64,000 bases of DNA from CAWBYL01 sp963793025 (GTDB lineage: Bacteria; Actinomycetota; Acidimicrobiia; Acidimicrobiales; Acidimicrobilacustridaceae), in assembly GCA_963793025.1 (NCBI GenBank), contig CAWBYL010000006.1, positions 868,001 through 932,000 of the forward strand. Reading direction: 5' to 3'. The notes beneath the pieces are model-generated. The model had not been told where the DNA came from, searched no databases, and saw only the letters and a program-made list of their open reading frames with translations. Made by a program: the position numbers and the translations under genes. Below, piece after piece: positions 53,608-60,949 of this stretch (position 1 is the stretch's first letter; every line of letters begins with the position of its first letter).

Positions 53608-54826
53608 CGAACTGGGCGCCGTCGCGCTGGTAGGTGACGTCGACGGGCTGGTCCGCGGGGAGGGACCGCAGCGCGACCACCAGCGACGACATGGAGGTGA
53701 CCTGCACACCGTCGAGGGCGAGTACGACGTCTCCCACCTGGAGGTGGGCGTCGGCGGCGGGGCTGCCGTCGACGACCCGGGTGATGCGGGCACCGGCCCG
53801 ACCGATGAGGGCGGCCGAGGCCGGGTCGAGGTCGTCGCCGAAGACGCCCAGCCAGGTGTGGCGCACCGTTCCTGTCTCGATCATCTCGTCGGCGAGCTGC
53901 GCCGCGTAGTCGATGGGGGTGGCGTAGACCGTCGGCATTCCCATCGCCACGGTGGTGGTGGTCGCCGTCCCCGAGGCCACGGTGGGAGTGAGGGACGGCT
54001 GGGCGTCCGGCGTGCGGGAGGTGACGAGGCCGAGGACGGCGCCGTTGCCGTCGCAGAGGACGATGCCGGCCGCGCCGAGCTGGATGTCCACCGCCGCACT
54101 GATCATGTCGTGGAGGCTCGTGCCGTCGGCGACGTCGAGGCGCAGACCCACGGCGCTGACGTGGCCCACGGCGACCGCCGGGGAGGTGCCGGGCTCGTCC
54201 GACGTGGCGAGAGCGACAGCCGACTCGCCCGCTTCGAGCTGGCTGACCCGACCGAGCACCGCGACGGTCATGTCGTTGCGGTCGACGTCGATCACGGCGA
54301 CGTCGGTGGTCTGGTCGGAACCGACGATCGTGCCGGTGAGGACCGCGCCGTCCTGGGTGGTGACGGTGACGGCGGTGGCCCCGTCGAGGGCGTCGGCCGT
54401 CGTGAGCAGGTGACCGTCGGACCGGAAGACGACGCCGGTGGCGTGGGTGACGCCGGATTCGGTGGTGACGTCGACCCGTACGAGGGCGGGACCGATGCGC
54501 GCCGCGACCTGGGCCTGGCCACCGGGGTCACTCGGGAGGGCGGCCTCGACCTGCTCCACCACGGTTCGGGTGGTCGGCCCGTCGAAGGTCCCGGTGATGG
54601 ACAGCGCCGCGAGGGTGACGGCGACCCCGATGAGCACCGATGCGGCCGCCACCGTCCAGACCCGGGGAACGCCGATCGGCGCGGTCTCGGCCGTGACCGG
54701 GCCGGTGCCGCCGCTCGACGCACGGCGCGCGCCACCGAGCTCGGACGGATGGCGCCAGAGCCGGTCATCGGGGTGCACGGGAGGGACGAAGGTGTTCTCA
54801 TCGTCCGGGTCGTCGGGAAACGACAT
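53576..54826 (-). CDS. HtrA-like membrane protein with a PDZ domain and an inactive protease fold
   Basis: A 416-residue protein: cytoplasmic N-terminus with PDDRLWRHPSEL (residues 20-30), one transmembrane helix (about 56-78), a trypsin-like domain (about 105-290) and a PDZ domain (about 318-416; TWLGVFGDDL, GSPAADAHLQVGDVVLALDG). In the protease fold the His motif TNAHVV reads TTADAL (142-147, Asp145), the Asp is kept in TTDVAVIDV (Asp175), and the Ser motif GNSGG reads GAAGI (251-255, Ala253). Two of the three catalytic residues are missing, so it probably senses or binds peptides without cutting. It is divergent from moaE. Confidence 0.85.
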   Translation of the reverse strand: MSFPDDPDDENTFVPPVHPDDRLWRHPSELGGARRASSGGTGPVTAETAPIGVPRVWTVAAASVLIGVAVTLAALSITGTFDGPTTRTVVEQVEAALPSDPGGQAQVAARIGPALVRVDVTTESGVTHATGVVFRSDGHLLTTADALDGATAVTVTTQDGAVLTGTIVGSDQTTDVAVIDVDRNDMTVAVLGRVSQLEAGESAVALATSDEPGTSPAVAVGHVSAVGLRLDVADGTSLHDMISAAVDIQLGAAGIVLCDGNGAVLGLVTSRTPDAQPSLTPTVASGTATTTTVAMGMPTVYATPIDYAAQLADEMIETGTVRHTWLGVFGDDLDPASAALIGRAGARITRVVDGSPAADAHLQVGDVVLALDGVQVTSMSSLVVALRSLPADQPVDVTYQRDGAQFVTTVTLTSRS

Positions 54827-54889
54827 GGGCGCGCAGAGTAGTTGTGACCCCCACGGATGCGGCCGCGCCCCCCACTACGATGAGCCGCC

Positions 54890-55372
54890 GTGAGCCTCAT
54901 CCCTCCCCCGAACGACGATTGGCTCGCGCTGACCGAGAACCCGCTCGACGTGCGCGTCGCGGCCGACTGGGTTGCGGTCCCCGGCTGCGGAGCCGTGGTG
55001 GTGTTCAGTGGTCTGGTGCGCGACCACGCCGAGGGGACCACGGGGGTGACCCACATCGACTACGAGGCCTACGCCGAGCAGGTCCTGCCGCGCCTGGCGG
55101 CGTTGGCCGCCGAGACCCGGCGGCAGTGGTCCGACATCGGCCGGATCGTGCTGTGGCACCGCGAGGGACGGGTCGATCTGAGCGAATCATCCGTCGTCGT
55201 GGCCGTCTCCACTCCTCACCGCGGCGCGGCCTTCGCCGCGGCCGAGTTCGGCATCGACACCCTGAAGGCCACTGTGCCGATCTGGAAGAAGGAGTTCTGG
55301 AACGACGGGGCCGACTGGGCGCGCGGCTCCCAGCACGTGACCGAGATAGGCGCCGAGGGGTCGTCGTCGTGA
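54890..55372 (+). CDS. moaE: Molybdopterin synthase catalytic subunit MoaE
   Basis: Large subunit of molybdopterin synthase, which adds sulfur to precursor Z. The 160 residues have MoaE features: GCGAVVVFSGLVRDHAEG (about residues 32-49), IDYEAYAEQVLPRL, VLWHREGRVDLSESSVVVAVSTPHR and LKATVPIWKKEFW with the conserved Lys126 and Lys133. There is no MoaD nearby, so the small subunit is elsewhere. GTG start; the stop overlaps the next small membrane gene by GTGA. Confidence 0.94.
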   Translation: MSLIPPPNDDWLALTENPLDVRVAADWVAVPGCGAVVVFSGLVRDHAEGTTGVTHIDYEAYAEQVLPRLAALAAETRRQWSDIGRIVLWHREGRVDLSESSVVVAVSTPHRGAAFAAAEFGIDTLKATVPIWKKEFWNDGADWARGSQHVTEIGAEGSSS

Positions 55373-55659
55373 GCGGCCTGGCCTTCTTGTTGATCGTGGT
55401 CGTGGTCACCGTGGTGGGGTCGCTCATCGTGTGGCTGCGCCATCGCAAGCCGACGCACTTCATGTCGAGCGTCGACGACTTCCAGCGCGAGATGCAGGCG
55501 CTGGGCAAGCCCCCGGGCTCCAACGGTGGGGGTCGGGGACGGACCCGTCGGCCCACCAAGGCCGCTCCGCCGGCCACCGCCCCGCTACCCCGGGCCACCC
55601 GTTCCACCGCTGACCGTCCCCCGCCCGCGGTCGACAACGACCAGGACGGAGGGCGGTAG
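55369..55659 (+). CDS. Small membrane protein with a basic proline-rich tail
   Basis: A 96-residue protein starting at GTG 55369 inside the moaE stop. One N-terminal helix (GLAFLLIVVVVTVVGSLIVWL) is followed by RHRKPTHFMSSVDDFQREMQALGKP, a segment often found in small actinobacterial membrane proteins, and a disordered basic/proline tail. The function is unknown. It sits between moaE and mreB, and the location before mreB might suggest a part in cell-shape control, but that is only context. Confidence 0.78.
   Translation: MSGLAFLLIVVVVTVVGSLIVWLRHRKPTHFMSSVDDFQREMQALGKPPGSNGGGRGRTRRPTKAAPPATAPLPRATRSTADRPPPAVDNDQDGGR
55648..55653 (+). promoter_or_regulatory. Ribosome-binding site supporting a CTG start for mreB
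   Basis: GGAGGG lies 8 bases before CTG 55662, an ideal distance. No ATG, GTG or TTG exists at a comparable distance in the mreB frame; the first is GTG 55707, which would remove the essential DLGTANT loop. Confidence 0.7.
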
Positions 55660-55661
55660 TC

Positions 55662-56657
55662 CTGGCACGCGACCTGGCCATCGACCTGGGCACCGCCAAC
55701 ACCCTCGTGTACGTGCGGGGTGAAGGCATCGTGTTGAACGAACCATCCGTCATCGCCCTCAACAGCCGGACCCAGGACGTCCTGGCGATGGGCCACGAGG
55801 CGTGGCAGATGATCGGCCGCACGCCGAGCTACATCGTCGCGGTCCGGCCCCTGCGCAAGGGCGCCATCACCGACTTCGAGGTCACGCAGCGGATGATCCG
55901 CCTGCTGCTCCAGCGCGTGGGGGTGAACCGGTTCAATCGGCCCCGGGTCGTCATCTGCGTTCCCTCGGCCATCACCGCCGTCGAGCAACGGGCCGTCACC
56001 GAGGCCGCCCGTCGGGCCGGCGCCGCTGAAGCCCACCTCATCGAACAGCCCATGGCCGCGGCCATCGGCGCCGGTCTGCCGATCAACGAGCCGCTCGGCA
56101 ACATGGTCATCGACATCGGCGGCGGCACCAGCGAGGTCGCTCTCATCTCGCTCGGGGGCGTCGTCGCCCTCGAGGCGGTGCGGGTGGGCAGCTTCGACAT
56201 CGACGCCGCGGTGCAGACCTACATCCGGCGGGAGTACGGCATCGCCGTGGGGGAGCGCACCGCCGAGGAGATCAAGGTCACGATCGGGTCGGCCTGGCCG
56301 ACCGAGAACGAGTTCGCCGCCGAGGTCAGGGGCCGCGAGCTCATGAGCGGTCTGCCCAAGACGGTGATCCTCACCGCCGAGGAGGTCAGGGAGGCCATCG
56401 ACGAGCCCGTCTCGGCCATGGTCGACGCCGTGATCTCCTGCCTCGGCCAGGCTCCGCCCGAGCTGGCCCAGGACCTCATCGAGCAGGGCATCTACCTGGT
56501 GGGCGGCGGCGGGATGCTGCGGGGCCTCGACCTGCGCATCGAGTCCGAGACCGAGGTGCCCGTGCACCTGGTCGACGCGCCGCTCGAGTCGGTCGTGCTC
56601 GGTGCCGGGCACTGCATCGAGTCGTTCGACGCCCTGAAGGTCATGTTCATGGACTGA
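55662..56657 (+). CDS. mreB: Rod shape-determining protein MreB, apparent CTG start
   Basis: Actin-like ATPase that directs lateral cell-wall synthesis. The reading from CTG 55662 gives (M)ARDLAIDLGTANTLVYVRG, with the phosphate-1 loop DLGTANT at about residues 8-14. Phosphate 2 is VIDIGGGTSEVALISLGG (about 149-166) and the adenosine motif is LVGGGGMLRGLD. The 331-residue length fits MreB (about 335-345). Starting at GTG 55707 would delete phosphate loop 1. The CTG has a strong GGAGGG site 8 bases upstream. No mreC, mreD, pbp or rodA gene follows in the window; it appears as a single gene after the small membrane gene. Confidence 0.9.
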   Translation: MARDLAIDLGTANTLVYVRGEGIVLNEPSVIALNSRTQDVLAMGHEAWQMIGRTPSYIVAVRPLRKGAITDFEVTQRMIRLLLQRVGVNRFNRPRVVICVPSAITAVEQRAVTEAARRAGAAEAHLIEQPMAAAIGAGLPINEPLGNMVIDIGGGTSEVALISLGGVVALEAVRVGSFDIDAAVQTYIRREYGIAVGERTAEEIKVTIGSAWPTENEFAAEVRGRELMSGLPKTVILTAEEVREAIDEPVSAMVDAVISCLGQAPPELAQDLIEQGIYLVGGGGMLRGLDLRIESETEVPVHLVDAPLESVVLGAGHCIESFDALKVMFMD

Positions 56658-56673
56658 CCGGCCGGCGGCCGGG

Positions 56674-57309
56674 TCAGGCGAGGAGGTCCTCGGCGGCCTG
56701 GCGGACCTGCCAGTCACGATCGGTACGGGCCCGGTCGAGGGCGGCGGCGACCTCGTCACCGTCGAAGGGGGCGAGGGCGATCACCGCCCGTCGCCGGACC
56801 GTGGCCTTGTCGGTCGTGGCCTGCAGTATCGCCGGGAGGCCCGAGTCGTCGCCCAGCGCGCCGAGGGCGGCCACCGCGGCCTCGCGGCACAGCGCGTCGG
56901 GGTGGCCCACGGTGATCTCCGCCAGCCGGGCCACCACCGAGGCGGGCGCCGGCGGCCGTTCACCGATGGCCCACGACGCCACCTCGACGATGCGTTCGTC
57001 GGGGTCGTCGAGCAGGGCGGTGAGAGCGGTGAGGACCTCGGCGTCGGGTGCATCGCCGACGGATCCGGCGAACGCCGTCGTCTCCTCGCACGCCCGGCGG
57101 CGCACGGTGAGGTCGGGGTCGTGGAGGGCGGCGATGAGCTCGTCGCGGTCGAGGGCACCCAGTCGCTGCAGGGCGCCGAGGGCGGCGGCACGGACGGAAG
57201 GCGCGGGATCCTCGAGCAGCCGGCGGGCCCCGTCGGGATCGCCGGTGTGGCCGGCCAGGGCGGCGCGCCGGCGGCGGTCGCCGACATCGCCGTCGACGGT
57301 GGAGGTCAC
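56674..57309 (-). CDS. HEAT-repeat protein
   Basis: A 211-residue soluble alpha-solenoid. About five HEAT/PBS-like repeats are seen, with the pattern DPxxxVRxAAxxALGxLGD, for example DPAPSVRAAALGALQRLGA, DPDLTVRRRACEETTAF, DPDERIVEVASWAIGE and HPDALCREAAVAALGALGD. Such proteins act as protein-protein scaffolds or as phycocyanin-lyase-like helpers. The substrate is unknown. Its start is 2 bases after the stop of the small membrane gene upstream, so they form a two-gene operon. It is convergent with mreB. Confidence 0.85.
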   Translation of the reverse strand: MTSTVDGDVGDRRRRAALAGHTGDPDGARRLLEDPAPSVRAAALGALQRLGALDRDELIAALHDPDLTVRRRACEETTAFAGSVGDAPDAEVLTALTALLDDPDERIVEVASWAIGERPPAPASVVARLAEITVGHPDALCREAAVAALGALGDDSGLPAILQATTDKATVRRRAVIALAPFDGDEVAAALDRARTDRDWQVRQAAEDLLA

Positions 57310-57311
57310 GC

Positions 57312-57494
57312 TCAGCCCAGGGCGGCTTTGAACGCGGCGGTGACCACGACGGTCAGCACGCCCACCACGGCAGCACCGACGACCCCGAGCACCACCAGCA
57401 ACACGACCAGCCCGATGCCCGAGCGGGTGCGCTGGGCCGGGGTCGGACCGATCTCGTCACCGAGGAGGGGTCGGAAGGGGTCGTTCCTGCTCAC
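57312..57494 (-). CDS. Small single-span membrane protein
   Basis: A 60-residue protein (MSRNDPFRPLLGDEIGPTPAQRTRSGIG...). It has a cytoplasmic N-terminus, one long helix of about 25 residues (IGLVVLLVVLGVVGAAVVGVLTVVV) and a short end. The family is not recognised. It is translationally linked to the HEAT-repeat protein, 2 bases apart, and could anchor that protein at the membrane. It is divergent from the PDZ-Lon gene. Confidence 0.7.
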   Translation of the reverse strand: MSRNDPFRPLLGDEIGPTPAQRTRSGIGLVVLLVVLGVVGAAVVGVLTVVVTAAFKAALG

Positions 57495-57579
57495 CGCCCC
57501 ATCCTCGCGCTCCCGGGCCGGCGCGGCTGCTCATCGACGGTCGCGTGGCAGGCTGAGCGACCAGTCCACAGGAGTGCCA

Positions 57580-58740
57580 GTGTCGATCGACCAACCCACC
57601 GCCGTCCCCACGTCGGACCAACCGCCGGCCAGCCCGCCGCCGGGATCGTTCGACGACTCCCTGCCTCCGCCTCCCGAGCGACCCCACTGGTCGAAGCGGG
57701 CCCGGTGGACGACGGCGGTGGCCCTCCTGGTCGTCGTGGCGCTGGTCAGCGCCGCTTTCCTCGTCCAGCTCCCGTACTACACCCTCTCTCCCGGGTCCTC
57801 CCGTGGCACCGAGCCGCTCATCGCGGTCGACGGGGCCCCGACCTACGACACCGGGGGCAACGTCGAGTACCTCACCGTCTCGCTCCGGCGCACCACCCCG
57901 ATCGAGGCGCTGGCGGCGTGGATCAACCCCGACGTCGACGTGGTGGACGAGGAGCGGATCCTCGGGACCCAGACGCCCGAGGAGAACCGTCAGGTCAACC
58001 TCCAGATGATGTCCGACTCCAAGGACTCGGCCACCTATCAGGCGTTGCGGCGCCTCGGCTACGAGATCCCCACCTCCGGCTCCGGTGCCGTGGTGGCGTC
58101 GGTCCAGGACGGCAGCCCGGCGGCGGGCGTGCTGGCGGTGGGCGACGTGATCGTGGAAGCGGGCGGCGAGCCCGTCGAGTTGAACTCGCAGTTGGTGGAC
58201 GTCATCGGGGCCCACGCCCCGGGTGACGTGATCACGATGAAGGTGACTCCTTTCGACGGCGGCGACGCTCGTTCCGTCGACGTGACCCTCGGGGCCCGGG
58301 AGGACGACCCGACCAAAGGCTTCCTCGGGGTCTCGTCGTTCACCAAGGACCTGAACTTCGACTTCCCCGTCCAGGTCACGATCGACTCGGGCAGCGTCGG
58401 CGGGCCGTCGGCCGGTCTGGCCTTCACCCTCGGACTTCTGGACGTCCTGACCCCGGAGAGCATCACCGGCGGCCAGCGCATCGCCACCACGGGGACCATG
58501 AGCCTCGACGGCCAGGTGGGTCCGGTGGGCGGCGTCCACCAGAAGGTGGCGGCGGCCAAGCGGTCGGGCGTGACGTTGATGCTGGTGCCCAGCAGCGAGC
58601 TGGAGGAAGCGCGCCGCTACGCGGGTGACCTCCGGGTGGAGGCGGTCGACACCCTCGATCAGGCGCTGGCCGTGCTGGCGACGGTCGGTGGCGGGAACGA
58701 CGTGCTGCCGGCGGCGGCGACCGATCCCCAGGCCGGCTGA
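57580..58740 (+). CDS. PDZ-Lon (S16) membrane protease, YlbL-like
   Basis: A 386-residue membrane-anchored serine protease. A proline-rich cytoplasmic N-terminus, one helix (about 44-64), then an extracytoplasmic PDZ domain (GAVVASVQDGSPAAGVLAVGDVIVEAGG, about 165-195) and a Lon proteolytic domain. The catalytic Ser is in VGGPSAGL (about residue 277) and Lys is in GVHQKVAAAKRSG (about 322). The B. subtilis YlbL homologue clears a division inhibitor after DNA damage. GTG 57580 has ACAGGAG 5 bases upstream; the long frame further back is a shadow. It lies near UPF0182, as in mycobacteria. Confidence 0.92.
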   Translation: MSIDQPTAVPTSDQPPASPPPGSFDDSLPPPPERPHWSKRARWTTAVALLVVVALVSAAFLVQLPYYTLSPGSSRGTEPLIAVDGAPTYDTGGNVEYLTVSLRRTTPIEALAAWINPDVDVVDEERILGTQTPEENRQVNLQMMSDSKDSATYQALRRLGYEIPTSGSGAVVASVQDGSPAAGVLAVGDVIVEAGGEPVELNSQLVDVIGAHAPGDVITMKVTPFDGGDARSVDVTLGAREDDPTKGFLGVSSFTKDLNFDFPVQVTIDSGSVGGPSAGLAFTLGLLDVLTPESITGGQRIATTGTMSLDGQVGPVGGVHQKVAAAKRSGVTLMLVPSSELEEARRYAGDLRVEAVDTLDQALAVLATVGGGNDVLPAAATDPQAG

Positions 58741-58887
58741 GCCGGGCCGGCGACCCAGCTGACGGCCACCCGGCGGTCGTCACCGAGCTCGGCCCTCCGG
58801 CGCGACCTCGATCGGGGTCGAAGCGCCATCGGGGATGTCCGGGGGCATCCCGTGCGTCAGGGGCGAGCGTCGGTACCATCGCCAACG

Positions 58888-60867
58888 ATGGCTGCTGATA
58901 CTCCCGCGCCGATCGATCCCGACCGCATCCTGGAGCATTCCTTCACGATGGTGCGGCGCGGGCTCGACCCGATCGAGGTCCAACGTTTCCTGCTGCAGCT
59001 GGGCAACCAGATCCGCGCCGGGCGGGAGCGCGAGGCCGATCTCGCCCACCGTCTCGAGGAGGCGGACAACCGCAACGCACCGATCGACGAGCTCGATCCG
59101 GGGCGCCTGACCCAGCTGCTGGGTGAGGAGACGGTCCGGGTGCTCGACGCCGCCCGCGGGGCGGCGGCCGAGATCCGGGCCAAGGCCGAGGAGAACGTGG
59201 CCCGGCTGCTCCGCGAAGCACGCGACGAGGCCCAGGAGATGCGTACGGCGGCCGACACCGTCCTGGCCCGGCGCACCGAGGAGGCCGACGCGGCGGCGGC
59301 GGCCATCCAGGCCGAGTCGGCCGGCCTCATCGACGAGGCCAAGGCCCAGTCCGCCGAGCTGGTCGAGAGCGGACGCCAGGAAGGCCGCGAGATGGTCGCC
59401 GAGGCCCAGAAGGTCCGTCAGCGCATGCTCGACGACCTGGCCCGGCGCCGGAAGCTGTTGCGCCAGCAGATCGAGCAGCTGCAGGCCGGGCGCGATCGCC
59501 TGCTCGGCGCCTACGACGTGGTGCGAGAGACGCTCGACGTGGCCACCGAGGAGCTGCACGTGGCCCTCCCCGAGGCCAAGTTGGCCGCTGAGGCCGCGGC
59601 CCTCGCGGCCACCGAGGACGACGACGAGGGTCTGGCCGAGGCCATGGCCCGGGCCACCGCCGAGGACGTCCCGACCGACGAAGGCGCGGTGGAGCGCGAG
59701 TCCGAGGACTCCGCCGCCGAGTCGACCGATCCGGCGGCGTCCTCCGACCACCCCGATGGCGACGGTGACGCCGGCGCCGTCGCCGGTGTCGCCCCGGGGC
59801 CCGGCGACGGGTCGGATTCCGGAGCCGAGGCCGATGCCGCCTCCGTCGACGCCGAGGGCGAGGCGGCCGACGATGAGACCGCCGGCGGCGAATCGGCGAC
59901 GGACGATGGCGGGGAGAAGGCCCCTGATCCCGAAGAGGGTCGGCGGTCCTCCTCGGTCCGGGTGGTGCGGGGCGAGGGCGAGCTCCCGGCAGCCAAGGCC
60001 GGGAGCCTGTTCGCCCGGCTCCGCGACGCCGAGAACGACGACACCGCCTCCGACGACTCCGCGCCGGCCACCGACGCGGACGCCGCAACGGTGGCGGCCG
60101 ACGGGGCGACGGGTGAGACCGCCGACATGACCACCGCCGACACGACCACCGCGGCGGCGGCCGAGCCAGAGGATGCGGACGACGACGAGGACCAGCCGCT
60201 CGATCCCGTGGCCGAGATGCTGGCTCGTCGCGACGCGGCGGTGGCCTCGGTCGAGAAGTCCCTCACCCGGCGGCTGAAGCGGGAGCTGTCGGACGAGCAG
60301 AACGAGCTGCTGGCCTCGCTGACCCAGGCCAAGGGCGACGTGCGGGCCGACGAGGTGATGCCCTCCCCAGAAGGGCATGTCGAGCGCTACGAGTCCATCG
60401 CGCTGCCCGCCCTGGCCAGTGCCGCCACTGCCGGGGCCGATCTGGTGTCGGAGTCGGTGGGTCCGCCGGCGTCGCGCACCAAGGTGGCCGACCTGGCCGC
60501 CGAGCTGGCGGCCGACGTCGTCGTCCCTCTCCGTGAACGCCTGGAGCGATGCTTCGCCGAGGCCGACGGGGACAAGGAAGAGGTCGCGCAACGGGTCCGG
60601 GCCTGCTACCGCGAATGGAAGGGCCAGCGGGTCGATCAGATCGCCACCCAGGGAGTGATGGCCGCCTGCAACCGGGGTCTGCTCGACGGGCTGCCCGAAG
60701 GCACGATGGTCCACTGGGTCGTCTCCGACGGCGACTCGCCTTCGCCTGACTGCGACGACAACGCCTTGGCCGGGGCGGTCATCCGTGGCGAGCCGTTTCC
60801 CACCGGCCACGTGAGCCCGCCCATCCACGCCGCGTGTCGCTGTCTGGTCATCGCTGTCGACCTCTGA
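58888..60867 (+). CDS. DivIVA-domain protein with a phage MuF-like C-terminal domain
   Basis: A 659-residue modular protein. The N-terminus has a DivIVA-like membrane-binding motif (LEHSFTMVRRGLDPIEVQRFLLQLG, about residues 16-40), then a long coiled coil (to about 250), an acidic Ala/Asp-rich disordered linker (about 250-440), a second helical stretch with RRLKRELSDEQNELL, and a C-terminal domain with HWVVSDGDSPSPDCDD and PPIHAACRCLVI. The last part matches the Cys/His pattern of SPP1 gp7/Mu F head proteins. ATG 58888 gives MAADTPAPIDPDRI. No phage genes surround it. It lies between the PDZ-Lon and UPF0182 genes. Confidence 0.8.
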   Translation: MAADTPAPIDPDRILEHSFTMVRRGLDPIEVQRFLLQLGNQIRAGREREADLAHRLEEADNRNAPIDELDPGRLTQLLGEETVRVLDAARGAAAEIRAKAEENVARLLREARDEAQEMRTAADTVLARRTEEADAAAAAIQAESAGLIDEAKAQSAELVESGRQEGREMVAEAQKVRQRMLDDLARRRKLLRQQIEQLQAGRDRLLGAYDVVRETLDVATEELHVALPEAKLAAEAAALAATEDDDEGLAEAMARATAEDVPTDEGAVERESEDSAAESTDPAASSDHPDGDGDAGAVAGVAPGPGDGSDSGAEADAASVDAEGEAADDETAGGESATDDGGEKAPDPEEGRRSSSVRVVRGEGELPAAKAGSLFARLRDAENDDTASDDSAPATDADAATVAADGATGETADMTTADTTTAAAAEPEDADDDEDQPLDPVAEMLARRDAAVASVEKSLTRRLKRELSDEQNELLASLTQAKGDVRADEVMPSPEGHVERYESIALPALASAATAGADLVSESVGPPASRTKVADLAAELAADVVVPLRERLERCFAEADGDKEEVAQRVRACYREWKGQRVDQIATQGVMAACNRGLLDGLPEGTMVHWVVSDGDSPSPDCDDNALAGAVIRGEPFPTGHVSPPIHAACRCLVIAVDL

Positions 60868-60949
60868 GGCGCCTTCGGCGAGGTTCGTTCGGCCCGTCCA
60901 TGCGGCCCGACACCTGCGCCCCCCTCTCGCACCCGTAGGCTGACCGGCG

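Noticed and set aside
58888..60867. A prophage remnant suggested by the MuF-like domain
   Set aside because: The neighbouring genes are core actinobacterial genes, and no terminase, portal, tail or integrase gene is seen.
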